NCBI GenBank assembly: GCA_001313365.1 | Contig: BBFS01000054.1 | Coordinates: 1-31,244, forward strand | Source of the DNA: Paenarthrobacter nitroguajacolicus JCM 14115 | Lineage (GTDB): Bacteria; Actinomycetota; Actinomycetes; Actinomycetales; Micrococcaceae | Length of the DNA: 31,244 nt | Reading direction: 5' to 3' | Part shown: positions 9,253-18,471 of the stretch, piece by piece | Layout: each line of letters opens with the position of its first letter | How positions within the stretch are numbered: position 1 is the stretch's first letter | Made by a program: the position numbers and the translations under genes | The notes under the pieces: model-generated | Told to the model about the DNA's origin: nothing | Database searches by the model: none | The model's input: the letters and a program-made list of their open reading frames with translations, nothing else

Positions 9253-10525
9253 TCAGGCTTCCGAGTGTTCCTTCGCGGCACGACGCTCGGCCAGCCGGAT
9301 CTCCAGGACCGCGTCCATGGCCTGCTGAACCCGGTCCGACGCTCCCGCCGCACTGAAGTCGTGCTGCGCCTCTTCCAGGAACTGGAGCGCCTCTGCGGCT
9401 TCCCCCCGGCTGCTTTCAAGGACTTGCCCAGCAGCAGCGACACTTCGCCTGCGGTGTGCCGGGCCAGTACCTTACGGTCTGCGTAGATTTCGCGGAGCTT
9501 CTCGACGGCGGCCGGAATGTCCCCGGTCAGGTACAGCCAGCGGGCGCGGATGAAGGCGACTTCAAGCTGGTCTGTCTTGTTTCCGCCCACAATGGACAGC
9601 GCGAGTTCTGCACGCTCAATGGCGGACAACGTTTCCGGTTCCACAATTCCCGAGGACAGTCGAACTGCTGCGGACGCCTTGTTGAAACGGGCCCACAGCT
9701 CAATGTCGTTGGCGGGGGGAGAGGAGTTTGGCTGCGCGTTCGTGGTGCTTGATGCCCTCTACATAGTCGTGGCGCATGAAGGCGACGTTGCCGACCACCC
9801 AAGCGACTTCGCCGGCCAGTTGCGACATGGAGTGCTCGTCCATGTGCTCGATCATCGCCAGGCAGTACTGCCAGGCTTCGTCCAGCTTGCCGCTCTCGGC
9901 CAGGGCACCGATCAGCGCGCGGTGCGCACCGATGATGAGCGTGGACCCCTTGGGCAGCTGCTCGCTGAGCTTTACGGCTTGCTTGGCATGCTCGACGGCG
10001 GTGGCCAGCTGACCTTGTCCGTGACACACCGCGGCAAGCATCTGCCAGGCGCGCACCCCCGAGGCCAGCGGATTCGGTGGCCATGGGGGGGTGTTCCAGG
10101 AGGTGCTCAACGATTTGCTGGCATTCCTTCAGCTGGCCTTGCTTCATCACGCACTCGGCCTGCATGTACGTCATGTTCCACCAGGCGCTGTTGTTCTTGG
10201 CCTCGAGGGCAATCTGCGCGGCTGTGGCAGCGTGGCTGGCGGCGAGTTGGTAGTCGCGAAGATCCCAGGCCTGTCGGGCGTAAAGACCGGCGAGGACATA
10301 CTCGGCATCACTAACGGAGACCGGCTGGCTCCACGCTTCCAGGGCCTTCGGTGCAAGTTCGAGCCTGCGGGCCAGCTCCTCGATGACTTCGGCCGTGGGC
10401 TCGCGCCGGCCTGTCTCAAGCAGCGAAATGTAGCTCGGTGAATACAGGTTTTTGCCGAGCTCTGCCTGCGTTAACCCACGTTCGAGCCGTTCGGCACGTA
10501 GCTTCTCGCCGAATCCGTTTCCCAC
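9253..10525 (-). CDS. XRE-family regulator with N-terminal HTH and C-terminal TPR-like repeats (RRNPP-like)
   Basis: The reconstructed protein is about 423 residues. Residues 1-65 are a Cro/C1-type helix-turn-helix (GLTQAELGKNLYSPSYISLL, ETGRREPTAEVIEELARRLE). The rest is all-helical with repeated 30-40-residue units typical of tetratricopeptide repeats (ALEAKNNSAWWNMTYMQAEC, QMLAAVCHGQGQLATAVEHA, ALIGALAESGKLDEAWQYCL, WVVGNVAFMRHDYVEGIKHH, LARHTAGEVSLLLGKSLKAA). This HTH-plus-TPR layout and length match RRNPP regulators (PlcR, Rgg, PrgX, NprR), which bind short secreted peptides. GTG 10525 has a strong AGGAGG five bases upstream. The stop is at 9253-9255 (EHSEA). Frame breaks lie at the G/C runs near 10084, 9713 and 9404. 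The divergent neighbour is a secreted double-motif peptide, so this gene is probably its receptor. Confidence 0.8.
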
Positions 10526-10559
10526 GGGTCCCTCCTACAGGTGTCTTTTGACCAAAACC

Positions 10560-10599
10560 TTGACAGTCTCTGTGGAAAACATTTTACAATGTATGTCAA
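10560..10599. promoter_or_regulatory. Divergent promoter with candidate operator between XRE regulator and peptide gene
   Basis: On the plus strand TTGACA at 10560-10565 and TACAAT at 10585-10590 (19-bp spacing, 18 if TTACAA is used) form a good promoter for the peptide gene. ACATT-TTAC-AATGT at 10579-10592 is a dyad over the -10 box, well placed for an XRE regulator. TGTCAA at 10594-10599 is an outward-facing TTGACA for the minus strand, though no good minus -10 follows at 17 bp. The whole intergenic gap is 127 bp. Confidence 0.5.
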
Positions 10600-10652
10600 C
10601 AGGGACCGTGCAATTTCCGTAACGAATCCGACTCGCATTGGGGTACTACATC

Positions 10653-10880
10653 ATGTTCAAGAAAATCATCGCTTCAGTGGCCGTGGCGGGAGCACTGACG
10701 TTCGCGGTTGCGGCTCCCGGGGGGGTTGTCTCTGCTGCTCCTGCAGCAGATACCAGCACAGTAAGCGCCATTGGTAACTGGCCGGACCCCATGCGGTCCA
10801 CCACAACAACACCCAAGAAGGACAAGACCGAAACGACAGTCACCACGATGTCCATTGGTAACTGGCCCGACCCTATGTAA
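10653..10880 (+). CDS. Secreted peptide-pheromone-like precursor with two IGNWPDPM motifs
   Basis: This is a 75-residue precursor. It has a basic start (MFKK), a hydrophobic core (IIASVAVAGALTFAVAAPGG) and a likely signal peptidase site near VSAAPA-AD at residues 27-32. Then comes SAIGNWPDPM (motif at residues 40-47), a Thr/Lys-rich linker (RSTTTTPKKDKTETTVTTM) and a second copy, SIGNWPDPM, ending exactly at the C-terminus (68-75). The two 24-nt motif sequences (10770-10793 and 10854-10877) differ only at third codon positions, so the peptide is what is conserved. ATG 10653 has GGGG ten to thirteen bases upstream; an upstream in-frame TTG (10638) is less likely. A G7 run at 10720 probably adds one Gly. 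It is divergent from an XRE-TPR regulator. Signal peptide plus a repeated C-terminal short peptide beside such a receptor is the hallmark of a pheromone gene; I do not recognise a named family. Confidence 0.75.
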   Translation: MFKKIIASVAVAGALTFAVAAPGGVVSAAPAADTSTVSAIGNWPDPMRSTTTTPKKDKTETTVTTMSIGNWPDPM

Positions 10881-10892
10881 AACAATTGTAGT

Positions 10893-10943
10893 AAAGAAAC
10901 CCCCGAAGCGTGACGAGCGATGCTTCGGGGGGGTTTCTTTTTT
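10893..10943 (+). terminator. Intrinsic terminator of the peptide gene
   Basis: AAAGAAACCCCCGAAGC pairs with GCTTCGGGG(GGG)TTTCTTT, followed by more T residues. It begins 13 bp after the peptide stop codon. The arms carry five C but seven G, which again suggests that the G run is over-long in this assembly. Confidence 0.85.
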
Positions 10944-10989
10944 GCCTTTTCCCGTGGATGTGGGCGGCAAGGGGGTAGTTCCGGGCAAA

Positions 10990-11019
10990 CAAAAATGGCG
11001 CCGATTTCTCGACGCCATT
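10990..11019 (-). terminator. Terminator of the tRNA-Pro transcript
   Basis: Read on the minus strand, AATGGCG (11019-11013) pairs with CGCCATT (11000-10994), followed directly by a T-run (TTTTTGTTT). It lies 11 bp past the 3' end of the tRNA gene. Confidence 0.7.
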
Positions 11020-11030
11020 CTCGTGTTTGG

Positions 11031-11104
<74 letters not shown>

Positions 11105-11205
11105 ATCCGCTGCGAAAGCAACTGTTCAAGAATAGCCGAAACGTCCCGTGATGCGAAATCGAGGAGCGGGTGTCGCTCCTCACAGCGGCAGGAGGGGGGG
11201 AAAGG

Positions 11206-13044
11206 CTAGACCAATGAGTCGCGCCAGGCCCCATGAAGCTGGGCAAACCGTCCGCCACCGCTGATCAACTCGGCCGGCGTCCCGTCCTCCACAATGCGGC
11301 CGTCGTGGACCACCAGAACCCTGTCAGCCGTCTCCACCGTTGAGAGGCGGTGGGCGATGATGATGGCCGTGCGGGCCCCCCCCTGCCACCAGCCACTCCC
11401 TCCAACAAGTTGGACAATCCCTGTTGGACCATACGCTCAGAAGGAATGTCCAAGGAGGACGTTGCCTCATCCAGGATCAGTACGGCCGGCGCGGCCAGGA
11501 ACGCTCGGGCAAAGCCGATGAGCTGGCGTTGACCTGATGACACCCGCCCACCCCGTTTGTTGACGTCCGTGTCGTATCCCTCGGGGGGGAGGCTCATGAT
11601 GAACTCGTGAGCACCCACCGCTGCAGCTGCGGCCTCGATTTCAAGCCGGGAAGCCTCGGGACGACCAAGAGCTATGTTGTCCGCCACGGAGCCACTGAAC
11701 AGGAACGCTTCCTGGGTCACCATCACCACGGCACGGCGGAGGTCTGTGGTGGACAGGTCACGAAGATCTACGCCATCCAGCGTGATGGCCCCGGACGTGA
11801 CGTCGTAGAAGCGTGCCACGAGCTTGGCCAACGTCGACTTTCCCGCACCCGTCTGGCCTACCAGGGCAATCGTCTGGCCGGCCGGGATGTGCAGGTCAAG
11901 CCTTGGAACCACAACTTTGCCGTCGCTGTAGCCGAACTCCACACCCTTGAAGTCGATCTCGCCGCGTGAGCTCTTGAGCGGTACCGGGTTCTTTGGTGGA
12001 CGGACGGTGGGCACTTCTTCGAGGAGCCCGGACACCTTTTCCAAGGCAGCTTGAGCACTTTGGAACGAGTTGTAGAACATTGCCATCTGGTCCACCGGCT
12101 GGAAGAAGCGCTTGGTGGACAGGATCAGTGCCAGTAGGACGCCAACAGCCAGGTCACCACCCAGAACCCGGAAACCGCCAAACAGCAGGACCACGGCCAC
12201 ACAAACATTGCCGATCAGCACCAAACCAGGCTGGAAGATGCCGTTCAAGTTGATGGAGCGGACGGTGTTCTTGCGGTAGTCCTCAGCCAGCTCGCCGTAT
12301 CGGGAGGCATTCTCGCGCTCCTTGCGGAACGCCTTCACGGCACGGATCCCGGTCATCGTTTCCACGAAGTGGACGATCAGCCGGGCAGACACCACGCGCG
12401 ACTCACGGAACGCGATTTGTGAATGCTTCTGGTACCACCGGGCAAGGAAGAACATGGGCACGCCGGCCGCGAGGACGATCAATCCACTCTGCCAATCCAG
12501 GGCAAAAACAGTCACGGCAGTGAACACCATGAACAGCATGCCCGACGCCAAGGAGCTCACCCCCGGAGTCCAGGAGTTCGCGCAGGGCTTCGAGGTCTGA
12601 GGTCTGCCGGGCGATGATGCGGCCGGAGGTGTATTTCTCGTGGAACTCAAGGCTCAACCGCTGGGTGTGCCGGAAGACCCGAAGGCGCAGATCCAACAGC
12701 ATGGCCTGGCTCAACCGGGCAGTGGAGGTCACGTACAGCGCCGTCATTCCAGCCGTGGCAATCGCAGCCGCCAAGTAGAGGGAACCAGCCAGTACCAAGG
12801 CCCGTTGTCGCCCGACTGTAGTGCAGGAAGGCGTTGTCGATACCGAACGCGATCAACGCCGGTCCCGCAACACGGGTGAGCTGCGAGACCACCACCATCA
12901 CGATCGTCAGCCAGAAACGCAGCCGCACGGGGGGGCGGATGAGGGAGGCAAGCAAGGTGAGCGACCGGCGTCGTACGGCTTTGCTGTCTGCTTGGTGAGG
13001 AGTGTGTTGTCCTCGTTCGCGGTTCCAAACGTTGCGGCACTCAC
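11206..13044 (-). CDS. ABC exporter half-transporter, second subunit (canonical Walker B, degenerate signature)
   Basis: This is a type IV ABC exporter of about 610 residues, with an N-terminal six-helix membrane domain ([20 protein letters not shown]..., [13 protein letters not shown] helices) and a C-terminal nucleotide-binding domain. The NBD shows Walker [11 protein letters not shown]-loop [11 protein letters not shown], signature VSSGQRQ (weaker than LSGGQ) and Walker B with catalytic Glu [13 protein letters not shown]. The conserved [15 protein letters not shown] region is reconstructed after the C8 run at 11377. The GTG start at 13044 overlaps the stop of the upstream subunit by four bases (GTGA), so the pair is translationally coupled and surely forms a heterodimer. 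Frame breaks near 12555, 12800 and 11377 fit the error pattern. The substrate is unknown; multidrug or lipid/peptide export are the common roles. Confidence 0.88.
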
Positions 13045-14847
13045 CGGCGGGCCTCCTCAGCTTCTTCGAGCTCGTCCAGTTCGGAGTCCAGGTCCTTCGG
13101 ACCGGCGTCCAGGCTGGCGATGACGTAGCGGTAGTGATCATTTTCGGCCAGCAGTTCCGTATGGGTCCCGACGGCGGTGATGGTTCCGTTTTCGAGCAGG
13201 GCAACCCGGTCCGCCAAGGCCACGGTGGAGGGACGGTGCGCGACGATCAGGGTGGTGGTCTCGTGTAGGACCTCGCGCAAACGGGCCTCCACACGTTCCT
13301 CGGTATTCACGTCGAGTGCGGACAGGGGGATCGTCAAGGACCAAAACCTTGGGTTTGGCGGCGATGGCTCGGGCCAGGGCGATGCGCTGCCGTTGGCCGC
13401 CGGAAAGGCTCAGCTTCCTCGCCGATCAATGTGTCCACGCCGTCCGGCAACGAGTAGGCGAACTGGGCCTGTGCCACATCCAAGGCCTCGTCCAAGGCGG
13501 CGTCGCTGGGATCGGGGGGGCTCCAAGGAGTACGTTGTCCCGGACCGAACTGGAGAACAGCGTGGTGTCCTCGAACGCCACGGCAACGATCTTTCGGAGT
13601 TCGTCGATGTCGTAGTCGCGAACATCCACGCCGTCGATGGTCACGGCGCCCTCGGTGACGTCATAGAGGCGGGGGACCAGCTGGAGCAGAGCGCTCTTGC
13701 CGCTGCCCGTGATGCCGACGAGGGCCATTGTTTGACCGGGGGCGTATATCCAGGGTGACGTCGTGCAGGAGGGTGCCGCCGTCGTCGAACCCGAAACCTG
13801 CGTGCTCAAAGCGCAGGGCGCCCTTCACGCTTTCCGGAACCGTGGCCTGATCCGGCGAGGTGATGGTGTTCTCCGTATCCATCACCTCGAAGTGGCGATC
13901 CAACGCGGTCTTGGCAGTGAGCGCCATGGCCAGGAGCATGCCGGAAAATTCCACCGGAGTGGCTACCACGGCCGCTGTTGCGAAGAACGCCACCAACGCG
14001 CCGATGCTGAGTTCCCCCCCACTCGCGGCGAGCATGATGCCCACCACCAGACCGACGCCCAGCGCCAACTCCGGCAGCAGCGTCACTACCAGCGTGAAGC
14101 CAGCCTGCTGTTTCGCCTTGGCGATCTCGGTCTGGCGCAGTTCTTCTGCCTGGCCGTTGAAGTTCTCCAGCGCTTCGCGGCTACGCCCGAAGGCCTTCAG
14201 GACACGGATGCCGTGGACTGATTCCTCCACAGTTGTGGCGAGGTCGCCGGCTTGGTCCTGACTGAGGCGGGTGACCAAGCTGAAGCGGCGGCGGAAGCGG
14301 AACGAATTGATCATGATCGGCACGGCCGCTGCGAGGAAGATCAGTGCCAGCTGCCAACTCATGGAAAACATGACGCCGACGCCGATGATCACAGTAAGCG
14401 TGGTGACCACCAGCATGATCGCGCCAAACGCCATCCAGCGACGCAGGAAACTCAGGTCCGTCATGGCGCGTGAGAGCAGCTGGCCCGAACCCCAGCGATC
14501 GTGGAAAGCGACGGTCAGCTGTTGCAGGTGGCCGTACAAGGTCACCCGCATCCGGGTCTCAACCGTGGTGGCCGGGTTGATGACGAACTGCCTGCGCAAG
14601 GCCACCAGCCCGGCTTCCGCGATACCCAAAGCAAGAATCACGACGGCGGCAATCCAGACGGCGTCCGTGGAACCGCCGGGCTGCAAAGAGGTGTTGACAA
14701 GAACCCGCAGCACTTGGGGGGATGGTCAGCGCGACGATGCTGGCTAAGAGGGCGCAGATCAGGCCCATGAATAGTCGGGGGGAGGATGGGCCGCACGTGA
14801 GGGTACAGGCGGCCGACGGAGGTGAAGAATGACGTTTGCTTGGACAT
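13041..14847 (-). CDS. ABC exporter half-transporter, first subunit (degenerate catalytic residue)
   Basis: This protein of about 600 residues starts [20 protein letters not shown]. It has a six-helix membrane domain ([53 protein letters not shown]) and an NBD with Walker [11 protein letters not shown]-loop [13 protein letters not shown], signature [10 protein letters not shown] and Walker B VLVLDDPLSALD. The residue after the Walker B Asp is Asp, not the catalytic Glu. With the VSSGQ signature of the partner this makes one degenerate and one working ATP site, as in heterodimeric exporters such as TmrAB or BmrCD. The acidic C-terminus ([16 protein letters not shown]) overlaps the next gene. 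Frame breaks occur near 14770, 14716, 13745, 13513 and 13420. A MarR-like palindrome lies about 40 bp upstream of the start. Confidence 0.88.
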
Positions 14848-14885
14848 GCCCGCTTCTCAACAGCTGGATCTTCAGGTGGTGCGGA

Positions 14886-14908
14886 GGTAGTTTCCCGTAG
14901 CAACTACC
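14886..14908. promoter_or_regulatory. MarR-like palindromic operator upstream of the ABC exporter
   Basis: GGTAGTT at 14886-14892 and AACTACC at 14902-14908 form 7-bp arms with nine bases between. They lie 39-61 bp upstream of the exporter start on the minus strand. The GTAGTTGC-like half site resembles MarR-family operators, which often control drug exporters. A short GTGA-N6-TCAC dyad at 14921-14934 lies further upstream. No MarR gene is present in the window, so the regulator assignment is inferred. Confidence 0.4.
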
Positions 14909-15018
14909 CTATGCCATGGCGTGATTCGTTTCACAGGACCACGCAATGAAGGTGAAATGTTTGACCCAGTTATTGAGGATTGTAATGCTCGCCCGGACTC
15001 TCGCTGGTGGACGGGGCT

Positions 15019-15969
15019 CTAGCTGCGCGACGTGAGCGTCAGCAGCACTGCTTCGGGGGGCGGCACGCGATGCGGACCGGTGCGAAGCGCGACGTGCCGA
15101 TGCCGCCGGAGACGTTCACCGGCGTCGTGAAGCTGTCGCTTTCCCAGTCGTGGAGGCCCTTGGCGCGCCAGTTGGGAGATCGCAGTTGGCGACGAGCGCA
15201 CCGTAACCGGGGGGATGCAGATTTGGCCGCCGTGTGTGTGGCCGGCGAGGATCAGGTCCGCTCCGGCTTCGGTGAAGTGGTCCAGCACGCGCTGGTACGG
15301 AGCGTGGATGACTGCCACCTTCAGGTGCGGGCGGGCATCCTGGTTGACCGTTCCACGGGGCCAGCCGGCATAGCGTTCGCGGTTCAGGTGGGGATCGTCC
15401 ACGCCAGAGAAGTCGAACCGCAGGCCGTTCAGCACCACTGACTGGGCGCGGTTGGTGAGGTCGATCCAGCCTCCCATCCCGAACGCTGAGCGGAGCTTCG
15501 GCCAGTCCAAGGCAATGGGGTCGGTTCGCATCCGCGAAGGACCACGGAAGTAGCCCACCGGGTTCTTGATCCGCGGGGGCGTAGTAGTCATTCGAACCCG
15601 GAACGAAAACGCCCGGGAACTCCAGCAGGGGGCCGCAGTGCCTGGATCAGGGGATCGACGGCCTTGGTGTGGCTGAGGTTGTCGCCGGTGTTGACCACTA
15701 GGTCAGGCTTGAGGTCCGCCAGCGATTGCAGCCACTGCGTCTTCTTGTCCTGACCCGGTACGAAATGGATGTCGCTCAGGTGCAGGACACGGAGCGGCTT
15801 TGAGCTCCGGGAGGATGGGTAGGGTTTCATGGCGGACCTCGAACTGGTCCTTCTCCCACCATCCGTATGCGGCCGCTGCTGCGCCTGCTGCCGCACCGAC
15901 GGCAGCAGTGACGGCGAAACCGCGCCCGATAGTGCGGACGCGGTTTGCCAATGAATAACTAAACGACAT
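15019..15969 (-). CDS. Metallophosphoesterase, membrane-anchored
   Basis: This calcineurin-like phosphoesterase has about 315 residues. The N-terminus carries one hydrophobic segment (GRGFAVTAAVGAAAGAAAAA), suggesting a membrane anchor. Metal-binding motifs follow in order: LRVLHLSDIHFVPG (DxH), DLVVNTGDNLS (GDN), VPGSNDYYAPR (GNHD-like, here GSND), VAVIHAP and ILAGHTHGGQICIP (GHTH). The usual GNHD is GSND, as in the YkuE-like group. The frame breaks near 15780, 15615, 15209 and 15053 at or beside G/C runs. ATG 15969 lies only 2 bp after the ponA stop, so the two are co-transcribed. The same pairing with a PonA2-type enzyme is known in mycobacteria, which suggests a cell-envelope role. Confidence 0.85.
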
Positions 15970-15971
15970 GA

Positions 15972-18276
15972 TCAGTTCTTATTGCCGTTGTTACCGTTCC
16001 CGTTGTTGCCGTTTCCGGAGGACGGGGGGGCCGGGTTGGGCGCGGTGGACGGCGTGTTGTTGGACGGCGTGTTGTTCCGCTGCGGGGGGGTCGCAGTACC
16101 GAGCAGGTTCGACGGCGGCTGCTGGAACGGGTTGGTGCCGTAGGCAGGTGCAACAGCCAACATGTAATTGGTGAACTGCGGGCCGGCGATCATGTAACCG
16201 TCGATGCTCTTATAGAACTTGCCGTTTACGGTGAGGTCCCGTCCGTAGCGTGACTGGTCATCCAGAGGATCACCAAACCATGAAGCAGTCGCGAGGCCTG
16301 AGGTGTACCCGACTACCCACGTGGAGCCGTTGGTGTCGTTGGTTCCGGTCTTGGCGGCCACCGGGAAGTTCTTGGAGTTCAGGGCCGGGCGGATCAACGA
16401 GCCTGAGCCTTCATCCAGCACCTTGCCCATCGCGTAAGCGACGCCGCGGGCTACTTCAGGCTTTACAGCATCCTTGCAACTGGAAGACTGCGCGGGAAGT
16501 TGGGCGCCGGACTGGTCCTTCACCGAGGTGATGGCAATCGGCTCGCAGTACTTGCCGTCGGCCGCGAAGGTGGCAAAGGCTGCAGCCATGGTGAGCGGAG
16601 CTGTTTGTGTTGCGCCAATGAGGTTGGACAAACGTGTCATGGGAACCTGGGGGGGTTCGGATCCGTGACCTTACCAGTTTCATCGCGCGTGGGAAGACCG
16701 CCGTGAATGCCGGTGGCGTCTACGATTCCCTGGATGCCACAGAGGTCAACCTGCGCAGCTGAAGCGAACGTCGCCGTGTTAATGGAGTTCATGAGGCCAT
16801 ACAGAACAGTCATGTTCCGGTAGTAGCCCAAGTCGGAGTTCTGAAGGTCGAAGCTTCCTTGGACGTTACCGTCGTAGAACCCGTCAGTCGGCGTGGGACA
16901 GGTATTCCGCCAGGGGGGGAAGTTCACCCCGTATTTACGCTGGGCGGCATTTACGTTTTGATTCATCGACTTGCCCTCGTTCAGCCACTGGGCGAACGTA
17001 AAGGGCTTCATCGTTGAACCGGGCTGGAATCCGCCGATGCCGTTGAGGTCGTTGCCGTTGGCGTCCAGGACATCCACGTTGAAGTTTTGCGTCTGATCGA
17101 ACTTGCCCTCTTGAGGCAGCCAAACAGTGTTCTGGGCCATGCTCACGATCTGGCCGGTGCCCGGCTGGACGGAGACGATCGACGCGCCCCCACTTGTCCG
17201 GGTTAGCGCCAGCCGTTGCGTCGACCTGCTGCTGTGCGACGTTCTGGGCGGTGGGATCGAGGGTGGTCTGGATGGTGAGGCCACCACGCTGGATGCGCTT
17301 GACGCGCTCTTCCGTGGTGTCACCGTACGCCGGGTTGTTGAAGAGCAGGTGGAGCACGTAGTCACAGAAGTACGGAGCCATGGTGGCATACGCGCAGCCC
17401 TGGCGAGCCGGGGTGACCTGCGTGGTGACCGGAGTGGCGACAGCTTCTTCGTACTGTGCCTGAGTGATCTTCCCCCTGGTTGACCATGGAGGCGAGCACC
17501 AGGTCACGGCGAACCTTGGAGCTGTCAGGGTTGGCGATGGGATCGAAGGCCGACGGGCTGTTCACCAGGCCGGCCAGGAGGGCAGCCTGCGGAAGCGTCA
17601 GGTCCTTGGCAGAGGTGCTGAAGAAGAACTTCGAGGCAGCCTCAATGCCGTAGGCGTCACGGTTGAAGAAGACGATGTTGAGGTAACCCTCAAGAATCTG
17701 CTCTTTGGAGAACTTCTTCTCCAAAGCGATCGCAAGCTTCATTTCGCGAAGCTTGTCGCCCACGCCCTTACCGCCACCGTTGAGCTTGACGTCTTCTTCG
17801 CGGTCGGACGCCACCAGGGACTCGTTGATGACGTTGTTCACGTACTGCTGCGTGATGGTGGACGCGCCCTGCTTGTTGCCGCGGGCGGTGCTGACGATGG
17901 CTCGCATAATGCCGGTGGTGTCAATGCCGCCGTGCTCATAAAAACGGCTGTCCTCGATAGCGATGACAGCGTCCTTGATGAACGGGCTCATTTGATCCAG
18001 CGGAACCTTGGTCCGGTTCTCTGCGTAGATCGAGGCGATCGGCGAACCGTCCTTCGCCAGGATCGTGGTGTTCTGGCTGGGCGGATCCACCTGGAGTTCC
18101 GCCGGCAGAGTGTCAAAGAACTGAATTGAACCACTTGCGGCACTGCCCGAAACGGCGGCTGCGGGGACCAAAAGGCCCGCCACCAGGACGCCACAAATCG
18201 CGCTCACACCAAGGAAGCCTAGAATCTTTCCGAGGGTGGTGGCAGTGTCGAATAGTGGGTTCTTGCGAGTCACCAT
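15972..18276 (-). CDS. Class A penicillin-binding protein (transglycosylase/transpeptidase)
   Basis: This bifunctional murein synthase has about 765 residues. A single transmembrane helix (GKILGFLGVSAICGVLVAGLLVP) follows a short cytosolic tail. The GT51 domain shows KDAVIAIEDSRFYEHGGID (catalytic Glu in EDSRFYEH), GASTITQQYVNN and FNRDAYGIEAAS. The transpeptidase domain has GFQPGSTMKPF (SxxK; catalytic Ser), an SxN-like region (GLMNSINTATFA) and KTGTNDTNG (KTG box). The tail is low-complexity Pro/Asn/Gly (PPSSGNGNNGNGNNGNKN). There is no PASTA domain visible. The start ATG 18276 (MVTRKNPLFDT) was chosen because longer versions overlap the divergent DUF4177 gene. Frame breaks lie near 17475, 17190 and 16650. 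Order and neighbours match a PonA2-like enzyme. Confidence 0.92.
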
Positions 18277-18313
18277 GTTTTCCACTTTACCGGCAAGGGC
18301 TAGGCTTTCTGTC

Positions 18314-18469
18314 ATGACCAAATGGGAGTACGCCACGATTCCGCTCATTATTCACGCTACGAAGCAGATCCTGGACCAGTGGGGCGAGGACGGCTGGGAG
18401 CTTGTCCAGGTCGTCGGTGGACCCGATGGCAAAGGCCTTGTTGCATACCTGAAGAGGGAGAAGCAGTAA
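18314..18469 (+). CDS. DUF4177 domain small protein
   Basis: A 51-residue protein, MTKWEYATIPLIIHATKQIL followed by DQWGEDGWELVQVV and a short Lys/Arg-rich end (YLKREKQ). The GEDGWELVQV pattern is typical of DUF4177 (small soluble proteins of unknown function). The ATG at 18314 lies 37 bp from the divergent ponA start. It is followed 2 bp after its stop by the RidA gene, which places it in a plus-strand operon with RidA and the NUDIX gene. In my recollection this small gene regularly precedes ridA in Micrococcaceae. Confidence 0.8.
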   Translation: MTKWEYATIPLIIHATKQILDQWGEDGWELVQVVGGPDGKGLVAYLKREKQ

Positions 18470-18471
18470 TC

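Noticed and set aside
10646..10885. Minus-strand small ORF with a repeated GSGQLPM motif opposite the pheromone-like gene
   Set aside because: The repeat is only the mirror of the IGNWPDPM codons; it has no signal peptide or ribosome binding site, and the plus-strand ORF has its own promoter, signal sequence and terminator.
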